Below, in pieces: positions 8,789 to 15,247 of a stretch of DNA of 32,121 nucleotides. Both the position numbers and the translations under genes were made by a program. Numbering within the stretch: position 1 is the stretch's first letter; every line of letters starts with the position of its first letter. This DNA is from Clostridiales bacterium UBA1389 (GTDB lineage: Bacteria; Bacillota; Clostridia; Oscillospirales; CAG-382): positions 1 through 32,121 of the forward strand of contig DBQR01000026.1 of NCBI GenBank assembly GCA_002305335.1. The letters are read 5' to 3'. The notes under the pieces are model-generated. The model was not told the origin of the DNA, did not search any database, and saw only the letters and a program-made list of their open reading frames with translations.

Positions 8789-10804
8789 ATGAAAAAAACA
8801 GTACGCCTAATTTGCCTTTTGCTTATCCTCAGCTTCATCCTTTCCGCCTGCGGGGATAATACACAAACCACTTCGGAGGAAAGTTCGGCAAGCCCTGATT
8901 CCACCGCCGATTCCACGGAGGATTCAAGCGATCAGTCAGCGGAAGAAACAAAATATATTCAACTTTCCGATGACGAATTGTATGACAGGCTCCTGGGGGG
9001 CTGGGCAGGCCAGATGGCGGGGGTGGTGCTGGGCGCCGACAAGGAATTCTGGTTTCAGGGAATTACCATGCCCGAAAAGGACGTAATAGACTTTTCACAG
9101 CTGAACATAAACAACGCCTTCGGCCAGGACGACCTTTATGTGGAAATCACCTACATAGAGCAGATGGCAAAAACCGGCGTTGACAGCAGTCTTGCGGTTC
9201 TGGGCAAGGCCTTTGAGGAATCCGCCTACGGCCTTGACCACGCCAACAAAAAGGGGCGGGAAAACCTGCGGGAGGGAATTGCCCCCGGCGACAGCGGCAG
9301 CTATATTTACAATCCCCACTGCGATGACATCGACTGGCAGATAAACGCCGACTTTGTGGGGGCAATCTATGCCGGCCTTGTAAACGAGGCTGCCGAAAGA
9401 GCCTTTGAGATAGGCCATATCACCAACTACGGCGACGGGGTTTACGGCGGGGTGTTCGTGGCGGCGATGCATTCCCAGGCCTATGTGGCACAAAGCCTTG
9501 AGGAAATCATTGACGCGGGCTTCAGGGTAATCCCCGACGGGACAAAGTTCAAGGAAATTATAACCGACGTAAAGAACGCCTATGAGGACGGCAAGACCTG
9601 GGAGCAGTGCTGGCAGATAATCGAAGAAAAATGGGGGGGCGAGGACCGCTGCCCCGCCGGCTGCAACTCCGCCTTTAACATTGACGCCAAAATGAATGCC
9701 GCCTATGTGCTTATCGGGCTTTTATGGGGCGAAGGGGATTTTGAAAACTCCATGATAATATCCATGCGCTGCGGGCAGGATTCAGACTGCAACCCCTCCA
9801 CCGTGGGCGGCATTTTGGGTAACTTCTACGGCTTTAACGCCATCCCCGAAAAGTACAAGGCCGGTCTTGACATGACCAACACCAAATTTGCCTTTACCAA
9901 CTACTCCCTTCAGGAAACGGTTTACGCCTGCCGCACCCTGACCGAAAAATTCTTCGAAGCAAAGGGGATACAAAAGGAAGGGGACAACTGGCTTATCCCC
10001 GAAACCAAGGAAATATCCCCCGTGACCTTCGAACAGTGGCCGGAAGAACCGGTACTCACCGCGTCGGTTTACGCCACCGGAGCGGACGTTAAGCTGGACA
10101 TTTTCGCCACCTCCAACAAGGGAATTAAGACCCTATCCATTGACTTCGGCGACGGCACGATTATAAACGCCAACGTTGCCTGCTATACCTATGACAAGGC
10201 TGGGGAATACACCGTAAAATGCACCGCCGTTGACAACGAGGGCAATTCAAAGACAATAATCACAAATGTTATCACCACAAAGGACGGAAACAAGGACTTC
10301 GGCGAAGCGGGAAAAGTAAGAAACTTAGCGCCCTTTTCCGCCATAACCGTAACCGACACCCTTCCCACCGGCAGCGGCAGCAAGGATATAAACGTTATCC
10401 GGGACGGGAGCAAGGCCAACGGCAACATCAACCAGTACGACACCTATGTGGGTTACCTTTCCGCCCATGAGGATTATATAGGCTATCTTTTCCCCGGGGA
10501 ATTTGAAGTGTCCAAGGTTGTGTTTACCGAAGGACTTCACTTTAACAACGGAGGTTGGTTTGCCGACGGAACCCTTCGGCTTGAAGCGCTGATAGACGGG
10601 GAATGGGAAAAAATCGACGTTTCCCCCAACCCTGCCTACCCGACGGGGAACGCCATGTCCCTGTTCGGCTCAGGGCTTGAAAGCTATATCTATAATCTTG
10701 ACAACGTGGTCTGTTCCGGCATACGGCTTATCGGCAAGGCCGGAGGGGATGCGGGCTTTATAAGCTGCGTTGAACTTGAAGTCTACGGAGTAGAACCCGA
10801 ATAA
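8789..10804 (+). CDS. Secreted ADP-ribosylglycohydrolase-family lipoprotein with PKD-like and discoidin-like domains
   Basis: This 671-residue protein starts at ATG 8789 behind GGGGG (8777-8781). Residues 1-21 form a lipoprotein signal (LSAC, Cys21), followed by a Ser/Asp/Glu linker (22-56). Residues 60-395 fit the ADP-ribosylglycohydrolase (ARH/DraG) fold: DRLLGGWAGQMAG (66-78), GQDDLYVEI (112-120) and CGQDSDCNPSTVGGILG (328-344). These correspond to the paired acidic motifs that bind the two metal ions. A PKD-like segment follows (about 422-495, with FGDGT and YDKAGEYTV), then a discoidin/F5-8-type beta domain (about 512-668). Family members usually act in the cytoplasm. The lipid anchor and binding modules here point to an extracellular substrate, which may be a glycan or glycoconjugate rather than ADP-ribosyl protein. 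Confidence 0.82.
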   Translation: MKKTVRLICLLLILSFILSACGDNTQTTSEESSASPDSTADSTEDSSDQSAEETKYIQLSDDELYDRLLGGWAGQMAGVVLGADKEFWFQGITMPEKDVIDFSQLNINNAFGQDDLYVEITYIEQMAKTGVDSSLAVLGKAFEESAYGLDHANKKGRENLREGIAPGDSGSYIYNPHCDDIDWQINADFVGAIYAGLVNEAAERAFEIGHITNYGDGVYGGVFVAAMHSQAYVAQSLEEIIDAGFRVIPDGTKFKEIITDVKNAYEDGKTWEQCWQIIEEKWGGEDRCPAGCNSAFNIDAKMNAAYVLIGLLWGEGDFENSMIISMRCGQDSDCNPSTVGGILGNFYGFNAIPEKYKAGLDMTNTKFAFTNYSLQETVYACRTLTEKFFEAKGIQKEGDNWLIPETKEISPVTFEQWPEEPVLTASVYATGADVKLDIFATSNKGIKTLSIDFGDGTIINANVACYTYDKAGEYTVKCTAVDNEGNSKTIITNVITTKDGNKDFGEAGKVRNLAPFSAITVTDTLPTGSGSKDINVIRDGSKANGNINQYDTYVGYLSAHEDYIGYLFPGEFEVSKVVFTEGLHFNNGGWFADGTLRLEALIDGEWEKIDVSPNPAYPTGNAMSLFGSGLESYIYNLDNVVCSGIRLIGKAGGDAGFISCVELEVYGVEPE

Positions 10805-10849
10805 ATTAAAAATATACTACAAATAAATTAAAAATAAACCAAAAGTTGA

Positions 10850-10877
10850 TTGACATTTAAAAAATCGGTGTTATAAT
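10850..10877 (+). promoter_or_regulatory. Strong promoter of the structured RNA
   Basis: TTGACA (10850-10855), 16-nt spacer, TATAAT (10872-10877), with TGT just before the -10. Both hexamers are consensus. The stretch 10805-10849 between the preceding stop and this promoter is AT-rich with no recognised feature. Confidence 0.88.
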
Positions 10878-10942
10878 TTCATTACCGGAAAAAAGCGGAA
10901 GTACAACGCTTTTACGGAATTAAAAGTAAAGGGGGCGATGTA

Positions 10943-11002
10943 ATGTTCTTCGACAGTTTACAAGGATGCATTGCATTTCGCCTTACCGGTAATGTCAGGT
11001 AG
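10943..11002 (+). CDS. Possible 19-aa leader peptide inside the structured RNA
   Basis: ATG 10943 has GGGGG (10931-10935) 7 nt upstream and opens a 19-codon frame (MFFDSLQGCIAFRLTGNVR) ending at TAG 11000-11002. Its codons run through the left side of the four-helix arm, so ribosomes on it would unwind that arm. There is no run of one amino acid as in classical attenuators. It may be a coincidence within a conserved RNA. Confidence 0.25.
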   Translation: MFFDSLQGCIAFRLTGNVR

Positions 11003-11048
11003 CCTTTGACGTTCCATAAGGCGACAATGCAGGTCCCGTAAACCAAGG

Positions 11049-11082
11049 GGGCGCATCCGTTTTCAGGGTGCGCCCTATTTTT
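11049..11082 (+). terminator. Rho-independent terminator of the structured RNA
   Basis: GGGCGCATCC (11049-11058) pairs over 10 bp with GGGTGCGCCC (11066-11075, one G-U) across a 7-nt loop, followed by TATTTTT. A second T run follows at 11085. Confidence 0.92.
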
Positions 11083-11157
11083 GCTTTTCAAAAGGAGGTT
11101 AGTAAATCTTTAGAAAGGAAGGTGCAAAACCGGCGTTATTTAACGCGTTTTCACTAT

Positions 11158-11370
11158 ATGATTGATATTTCTACCTTAGGTAAACGTCTTTATTTTTTCC
11201 GAATAAGGGTGGGACTGACCCAGAAACAGCTGGCGGTTAATTTAGGGGTAACCCCTCAGGCGGTTTCAAAATGGGAACGGGGGCTTTCCTGCCCGGACAT
11301 ACTGATTCTTGACGAACTTGCCGGAATCTTCAACGTCTCCATCGGCGAGGTTTTAGGAATTAAAGATTAA
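11158..11370 (+). CDS. Small XRE-family transcriptional regulator
   Basis: This 70-residue protein is almost entirely one Cro/CI-type helix-turn-helix: LGKRLYFFRIRVGLTQKQLA, then VTPQAVSKWERG (recognition helix region) and a closing LDELAGIFNVSIGEVLGI. There is no effector domain, so it would act as a simple DNA-binding dimer. The start is uncertain. ATG 11158 begins just before the domain, but its best Shine-Dalgarno (AGGAAGG, 11115-11121) is about 37 nt upstream, with a small hairpin (GCGTT/AACGC) between. A longer frame opens at 11068 but begins inside the terminator. Placed just upstream of the EAL gene, whose promoter has a 9-bp inverted repeat, it is a candidate regulator of that gene. 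Confidence 0.75.
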   Translation: MIDISTLGKRLYFFRIRVGLTQKQLAVNLGVTPQAVSKWERGLSCPDILILDELAGIFNVSIGEVLGIKD

Positions 11371-11382
11371 ATACATTTATTA

Positions 11383-11441
11383 TTGACAAATCATTAAAAA
11401 AGTGATATTATATTTAAGGATAATGAATAATAATTCATTAT
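11383..11441 (+). promoter_or_regulatory. Promoter of the EAL gene with an inverted repeat at the start point
   Basis: TTGACA (11383-11388), 17-nt spacer, TATTAT (11406-11411). Just downstream ATAATGAAT (11420-11428) and ATTCATTAT (11433-11441) form a perfect 9-bp inverted repeat with a 4-nt gap, covering the expected start point. This is a plausible operator for the XRE protein encoded immediately upstream. Confidence 0.8.
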
Positions 11442-11479
11442 GCATTGATTAAGGGACGTAAAAATAATTGCAACCTAAA

Positions 11480-11517
11480 CCGCTTTAAGCCCTGCCAAGC
11501 CGGCATGGCTTAAGCGG
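11480..11517 (+). promoter_or_regulatory. Long stem-loop in the EAL gene leader
   Basis: CCGCTTTAAGCC (11480-11491) pairs with GGCTTAAGCGG (11507-11517) with one bulged T, and TGCC/GGCA continue the stem to a 5-nt loop. It ends just before the ribosome binding site AAGGAG (11520-11525) and has no T run, so it is not a terminator. It may modulate translation or stabilise the leader. It does not look like a known c-di-GMP riboswitch. Confidence 0.6.
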
Positions 11518-11530
11518 GGAAGGAGATTAA

Positions 11531-13444
11531 ATGAAATATAATATCGACTTCGAAATAGCCGCATTTATAATATCCTTTTTAACCTTAGCCTACTATTTAG
11601 CCAGTCCGAAGCTGAAAAACAGGCTAAGCTATTTGTTTTTTGCAATAGGAATTATTGCGACAGTTGTTCCTGTCCTAAATATTACCGCCCTTATTTCGGA
11701 CGGTGTGGGACAGGATTCTTTTATTTATTCGGTTAATATTTTTTATCAGATACTCCTTCATGCCCTTCCTCTGATGTCGGTGTTTTATATTCTTGAGCTT
11801 ACCGGAAACCTTACGGGGCTTAAGTATAAATATGCATTGGCAATCATATTCCCTTATTTTGTTCTGGTTTTGATAATCCTGACCAACCCCTTCACGGGAC
11901 TTGTCTTTTATACGGATGAAGGCAGATTCGTTGCGGGTCCGTTAATCGGCATATTTTATATCGTTTATTTCCTTTATATAGGTTTATGCCTTTTTGTTAT
12001 GTTTTCACCCAATCAGAAGGTAAGATCGAAGTATAAATGTACCTATATCGTAATGCTTATGGTTCAGGCCGCAAGTCTTTGCATACAGTATCTGTACCCG
12101 AAATATCAGGTAATTGATTTTTCCCTTTCGTTGTCGGTGCTGTTTACATATATCGCCATGCAGCCCTCCGCCGAGCTTACCGACCCTCTTACAAAAGCCT
12201 TGAACTATTTCGCCCTGGATTCCCTCCTTTCCGACAATATAAACCGTAAAAAGCCCTTTATTATATTAGGGTATTCCATTGACGAACTGAGGCATATCAA
12301 CGAAGTGTACGGAGAAGACTGGGGAAATGAATTACTGACTAATATCTCCCATACATTATCTACTGCGGGGCAGATTGCACGAATTTACGGAAACGAATTT
12401 TACGTTATTATAAAGGGCAATAAAACAACCGACGAGGTTTATGACTTCGCCGAAAAGCTCCCCAAGACCTTTAAGATTAAAAATTACGAAATACCCATAG
12501 GCGCCACAATAGTGATTGCCGACAGCATTTATTTCAAATCAAGCGAGATGCTGATTGAGTTTATGGAATTTAACATCCGCCATCTTAAGGATGAGGCAGG
12601 GGAAAAGATTCTTGTTATCGAAAAGAAGCAGATAGACTCCTTCAACCGCCGCCAGCAGGTGGTTAATGCGGTGACAAGGGCGGTGGGGGAACATCAGTTA
12701 GATGTTTACTACCAGCCCATAGTTGACGCCTACACCGGAAAGATGACGGGGGCGGAAGCCCTGGCAAGGCTGAACGATCCGGTGCTGGGTTGGATATCCC
12801 CCGGGGAATTCATCCCGGTGGCGGAACAGACCGGCCTTATTCTCGAACTGGGGAAATGTGTCCGGGAAAAGGTGTGGCTTCTCCTTTCGGAATATGACAT
12901 CGAAAGGGCGGGGCTCAGCTATATTTCGGTAAACCTTTCCTCGATAGAGTGCATTCAGAAGACGGTTATGGAGGAAATAGTAAACGAATCCAAAAAATAC
13001 AACGTAAAACCGGAACTTGTGGCTTTTGAAATAACCGAATCCGCAGCGGTGGCATCCAAGGAAATTTTAGCATATAACATAAACACTTTAAGGGAAAACG
13101 GCTTTAAATTTTACCTTGACGACTACGGTACCGGGTATTCCAGTATGTCAAGCCTTATTTCGCTGCCCTTTTCGGTTATAAAATTCGAAAAATCATTTAT
13201 AAAACTCGCCATGGAACCCATGAGGGGGGACCTGGTAAAGCGGATTATCTCCCCCATGCAGGTTTACGGGGTAAGGGTGATTATCGAAGGCATTGAGGAC
13301 GAAAGTTTGGCGGGAAAAGCAAGAAGCTGGGGCGTGGACTATCTGCAGGGCTTTTTATACTCCGAACCCCTCCCGAAGGATGCTTTTATTCAGTACACAG
13401 GCATTGAAAAGAAAATAAAAAAATCGGAGAAAACAAAATTATAA
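11531..13444 (+). CDS. Membrane-bound cyclic-di-GMP phosphodiesterase: 7TM, degenerate GGDEF, EAL
   Basis: This 637-residue protein has seven hydrophobic segments in residues 1-212, similar to the N-terminal 7TM region of some histidine kinases. A GGDEF-fold domain follows (about 218-365) whose signature is degraded to YGNEF (286-290), so cyclase activity is unlikely. The EAL domain (about 376-625) keeps EAL (409-411), NLS (468-470), ITES (501-504), DDYGTGYSS (530-538), Lys551, EGIE (586-589) and QGFLY (606-610). The usual KID aspartate is Glu (KFE, 551-553), a conservative change. It probably hydrolyses c-di-GMP at the membrane under control of the sensor and the GGDEF-like domain. It has its own promoter with an operator-like repeat and starts behind AAGGAG. 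Confidence 0.9.
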   Translation: MKYNIDFEIAAFIISFLTLAYYLASPKLKNRLSYLFFAIGIIATVVPVLNITALISDGVGQDSFIYSVNIFYQILLHALPLMSVFYILELTGNLTGLKYKYALAIIFPYFVLVLIILTNPFTGLVFYTDEGRFVAGPLIGIFYIVYFLYIGLCLFVMFSPNQKVRSKYKCTYIVMLMVQAASLCIQYLYPKYQVIDFSLSLSVLFTYIAMQPSAELTDPLTKALNYFALDSLLSDNINRKKPFIILGYSIDELRHINEVYGEDWGNELLTNISHTLSTAGQIARIYGNEFYVIIKGNKTTDEVYDFAEKLPKTFKIKNYEIPIGATIVIADSIYFKSSEMLIEFMEFNIRHLKDEAGEKILVIEKKQIDSFNRRQQVVNAVTRAVGEHQLDVYYQPIVDAYTGKMTGAEALARLNDPVLGWISPGEFIPVAEQTGLILELGKCVREKVWLLLSEYDIERAGLSYISVNLSSIECIQKTVMEEIVNESKKYNVKPELVAFEITESAAVASKEILAYNINTLRENGFKFYLDDYGTGYSSMSSLISLPFSVIKFEKSFIKLAMEPMRGDLVKRIISPMQVYGVRVIIEGIEDESLAGKARSWGVDYLQGFLYSEPLPKDAFIQYTGIEKKIKKSEKTKL

Positions 13445-13475
13445 TTTAATTAATATTAAGGAATTAAGGTTGATT

Positions 13476-13590
13476 AAAAAGCCTTCCGACTTTCGGGGAA
13501 GGTGTCAGCCGCAGGCTGACGGATGAGGGGTAGCGCCCCACATCCGGAAGAGAAGAAACTAATGAAATCCACCGGCGATTACCGGCGGGA
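13476..13590 (+). repeat. Dispersed repeat, copy A
   Basis: It contains CCTTCC/GGAAGG (13482-13487 with 13497-13502) and GTCAGCC/GGCTGAC (13504-13510 with 13514-13520), then GGATGAGGGGTAG, GAGAAG and AATGAAATCC, ending in a hairpin with CCGG arms. Closely related copies lie at 26248-26352 and 31757-31850. It sits between the EAL gene and the next promoter. The segment 13445-13475 is AT-rich and empty. Confidence 0.8.
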
Positions 13591-13604
13591 TAATAAACAT
13601 AGGG

Positions 13605-13627
13605 AAAAAGCACACCGGTGCTTTTTT
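13605..13627. terminator. Rho-independent terminator after the EAL gene
   Basis: AAAAAGCAC (13605-13613) pairs with GTGCTTTTT (13618-13626) across ACCG, with flanking A and T runs on both sides, so it could work in both directions. It separates the EAL transcript from the following promoter. Confidence 0.85.
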
Positions 13628-13634
13628 ATTTATA

Positions 13635-13663
13635 TTGACATTTTTCAACTCATATGGTAGCAT
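13635..13663 (+). promoter_or_regulatory. Promoter of the FAD oxidoreductase
   Basis: TTGACA (13635-13640), 17-nt spacer, TAGCAT (13658-13663) preceded by TGG (extended -10). GGAGG (13686-13690) then precedes ATG 13700. Confidence 0.7.
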
Positions 13664-13699
13664 GGAGTATGTAAAAACATATTCCGGAGGCGGGTTAAG

Positions 13700-14953
13700 A
13701 TGAATAGCTATGACGTTATCGTAATAGGCGGAGGATTTGCCGGCTGCGCGGCCGCTCTTGCCGCCGCAAGGGGCGGCGCCAAGACACTGCTTATCGAAAG
13801 GCTTAACTGTCTCGGAGGAGCCCCCTCAACCATGGCGGTAAACCCCTTTATGCGGAACGCCACCAAAATTCCCGAAACCGGAGAAATCAAGCCGCTTTCC
13901 CGGGGGATTTTCGAGGAAATCGTCAACTCCCTTAGGGAAATGGGAGCAATGAGGAACAACATTTTCAACCCCGAATACCTTAAAATAATTTTAAACCGTA
14001 AGCTCCTTGAAGCCGGGGCTGAGCTTTTGTTTAATTCCTATTTCGTAAAAGCCGAAAGGGAAGAGAACGTCATCAAATCCGTTACCGTCGCAAATAAATC
14101 CGGGCTTGTAACCTTTGAAGCCGGCTATTTCATTGACTGTACCGGCGATGCCGACGTGGTATATTCCGCCGGATTCCCCACCCGTTTGGGACGTCCCGGC
14201 GACAGCCTCTGCCAGCCCATGACCTTATGCTTTTCCATTGCCGGCGTGGATCCGGTCAAATTTGAGGAACAGTATTACAATATCCGCCCCAAATGGCAGG
14301 AGGAACAGAAAAAGGGATATATCAAAAACCCCATGGACGGCATAATGATATTCCATACCGTATTCCCCGGTATCGTTCAGCTTAACGCCACGAGAATCGT
14401 CAGGCGAAATCCCGTTGACTGCTTTGACGTGACGAAAGCGGACATCGAAGCAAGGGAGCAGATTTTTGAACTTCACGACTTTCTCGTGAAATTCATCCCC
14501 GGCTTCGAAAACAGCAGGGTGTTATCCAGCGCTGTCCAGACAGGGGTCAGGGAAAGCCGGATGACAGACGGGGAGCATATTTTAACATCCGAAGAGCTGG
14601 TGAACTGCACAAAGTTCCCCGACGCCATAGCCTGTGGGAATTACGACATCGACATCCACAATCCGGAAGGCAGCGGCACCAGCCACTATTTCTTCCCCGA
14701 GGGGAAGTATTATACCGTTCCTTACCGCAGCCTGATTCCTAAAAATTCCGATAATCTGCTGGTGGCAGGCCGTTGCATATCCGCCACCCATGAGGCTCAG
14801 GCTTCCATACGCATTATGGCTATCGTTTGTACCCTCGGCGAGGCCGCCGGCACCGCCGCCGCCATTGCCAATGAAGATAATTTATCCGTCAGGGAAGTGA
14901 ATGCGGTAAAACTCCGTAACACCCTTTTAAAAAACAACGCCTGTGTTGATTAA
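13700..14953 (+). CDS. FAD-dependent oxidoreductase (FAD_oxidored family)
   Basis: This 417-residue protein has an N-terminal Rossmann FAD site GGGFAG (10-15) with the ribose-binding acidic residue at Glu33 (LLIERLNCLGG). The C-terminal FAD signature is SDNLLVAGRCISATHEAQASIR and GEAAGTAAAIA. This matches the stand-alone FAD_oxidored (PF12831-type) family common in anaerobes, whose substrates are mostly unknown. No signal peptide or transporter is seen, so it should act in the cytoplasm. It has its own promoter and a good GGAGG. Its stop overlaps the stop of the small opposing gene by 4 nt. No biosynthetic context narrows the reaction. Confidence 0.85.
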   Translation: MNSYDVIVIGGGFAGCAAALAAARGGAKTLLIERLNCLGGAPSTMAVNPFMRNATKIPETGEIKPLSRGIFEEIVNSLREMGAMRNNIFNPEYLKIILNRKLLEAGAELLFNSYFVKAEREENVIKSVTVANKSGLVTFEAGYFIDCTGDADVVYSAGFPTRLGRPGDSLCQPMTLCFSIAGVDPVKFEEQYYNIRPKWQEEQKKGYIKNPMDGIMIFHTVFPGIVQLNATRIVRRNPVDCFDVTKADIEAREQIFELHDFLVKFIPGFENSRVLSSAVQTGVRESRMTDGEHILTSEELVNCTKFPDAIACGNYDIDIHNPEGSGTSHYFFPEGKYYTVPYRSLIPKNSDNLLVAGRCISATHEAQASIRIMAIVCTLGEAAGTAAAIANEDNLSVREVNAVKLRNTLLKNNACVD

Positions 14954-15114
14954 TCCTTTCCGCAGGATTCCCTTAAGGTCAGAATTGTGGCAAGGGTGTC
15001 CCCCAGCTGGACAAGGACTGCCGAAAGCAAAGCCAGCTCCTCATCGCTGAGCTTGACGGAAATAATCTCCGCAAGGGCGGAAATCGATGTGGCAATAGCG
15101 CATTTCTGTTTCAT
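14950..15114 (-). CDS. Small DUF6774-like protein, 54 aa
   Basis: Found by translating the minus strand by hand. ATG at 15114 has a run of G (15122-15128 on the complement) 7 nt upstream, and the frame ends at TAA (14952-14950). The sequence MKQKCAIATSISALAEIISV, then SDEELALLSAVLVQLGDTLATI, resembles the small Clostridia DUF6774 proteins, in which a LGDTLATI-like end is typical (from memory). Function is unknown. It is mostly helical and amphipathic, with two Cys (5 and 51). Its Shine-Dalgarno overlaps a hairpin. It meets the FAD oxidoreductase tail to tail with a 4-nt overlap. Confidence 0.78.
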   Translation of the reverse strand: MKQKCAIATSISALAEIISVKLSDEELALLSAVLVQLGDTLATILTLRESCGKD

Positions 15115-15124
15115 AATATATCCC

Positions 15125-15144
15125 CCCCGTATATTTTTACGGGG
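15125..15144 (-). promoter_or_regulatory. Hairpin overlapping the ribosome binding site of the 54-aa gene
   Basis: On the minus strand CCCCGTA (15144-15138) pairs with TACGGGG (15131-15125) across an A/T loop. Its 3' arm supplies half of the G run used as the Shine-Dalgarno. Folding could limit translation of the small protein. Alternatively it may simply terminate or insulate plus-strand transcription. Confidence 0.45.
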
Positions 15145-15181
15145 AAATCACAATAAAAATTACATAGGTATTTACCCGGCA

Positions 15182-15225
15182 GTTGCATATGCAACCGAAA
15201 GGCTTAATAAAAATAATTATCATTA
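15182..15225 (+). promoter_or_regulatory. Regulatory region of the fprA operon: 14-bp palindrome and possible PerR-type box
   Basis: GTTGCATATGCAAC (15182-15195) is a perfect 14-bp palindrome. It contains a weak -35 (TTGCAT), 17 nt from a weak -10 (AATAAA, 15207-15212). AAATAATTATCATTA (15211-15225) matches the PerR consensus TTATAAT-N-ATTATAA at 10 of 14 positions. Peroxide control of flavodiiron, desulfoferrodoxin and rubredoxin genes is well known in Clostridium, so the location fits, but the match is imperfect. Confidence 0.4.
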
Positions 15226-15247
15226 ACCTATGGAGGTTAATCGAAAG

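Larger units (their letters stand above)
10884..11083 (+). ncRNA. Structured RNA of about 200 nt, class not established
   Basis: The transcript is bounded by a consensus promoter and a 10-bp terminator. Its 5' hairpin pairs AAAAGCG (10891-10897) with CGCTTTT (10907-10913), closed by CCG/CGG. A long four-helix arm follows: GTTTAC/GTAAAC (10956-10961 with 11038-11043), TGCATTG/CAATGCA (10967-10973 with 11025-11031), CGCCTTA/TAAGGCG (10979-10985 with 11017-11023) and AATGTCA/TGACGTT (10991-10997 with 11007-11013, one G-U). AAGGGGGCG occurs twice (10929-10937 and 11045-11053); the first copy could compete for the terminator's 3' arm. The ends do not pair, which argues against 6S RNA. Length and complexity would fit the raiA-type RNA of Clostridia, but I cannot confirm that. 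An attenuating leader with a small ORF is the alternative. Confidence 0.7.

Noticed and set aside
10884..11083. Structured RNA as 6S RNA
   Set aside because: 6S RNA closes its 5' and 3' ends in one long helix. Here the 5' hairpin and 3' terminator are separate and the ends do not pair.
11442..11530. c-di-GMP riboswitch in the EAL gene leader
   Set aside because: The conserved core and tetraloop receptor features of the known classes are not visible; only a single long stem-loop is present.
12387..12401. Active diguanylate cyclase site in the EAL protein
   Set aside because: The GGDEF signature is YGNEF (residues 286-290), which lacks the glycine pair and the acidic residue needed for catalysis.
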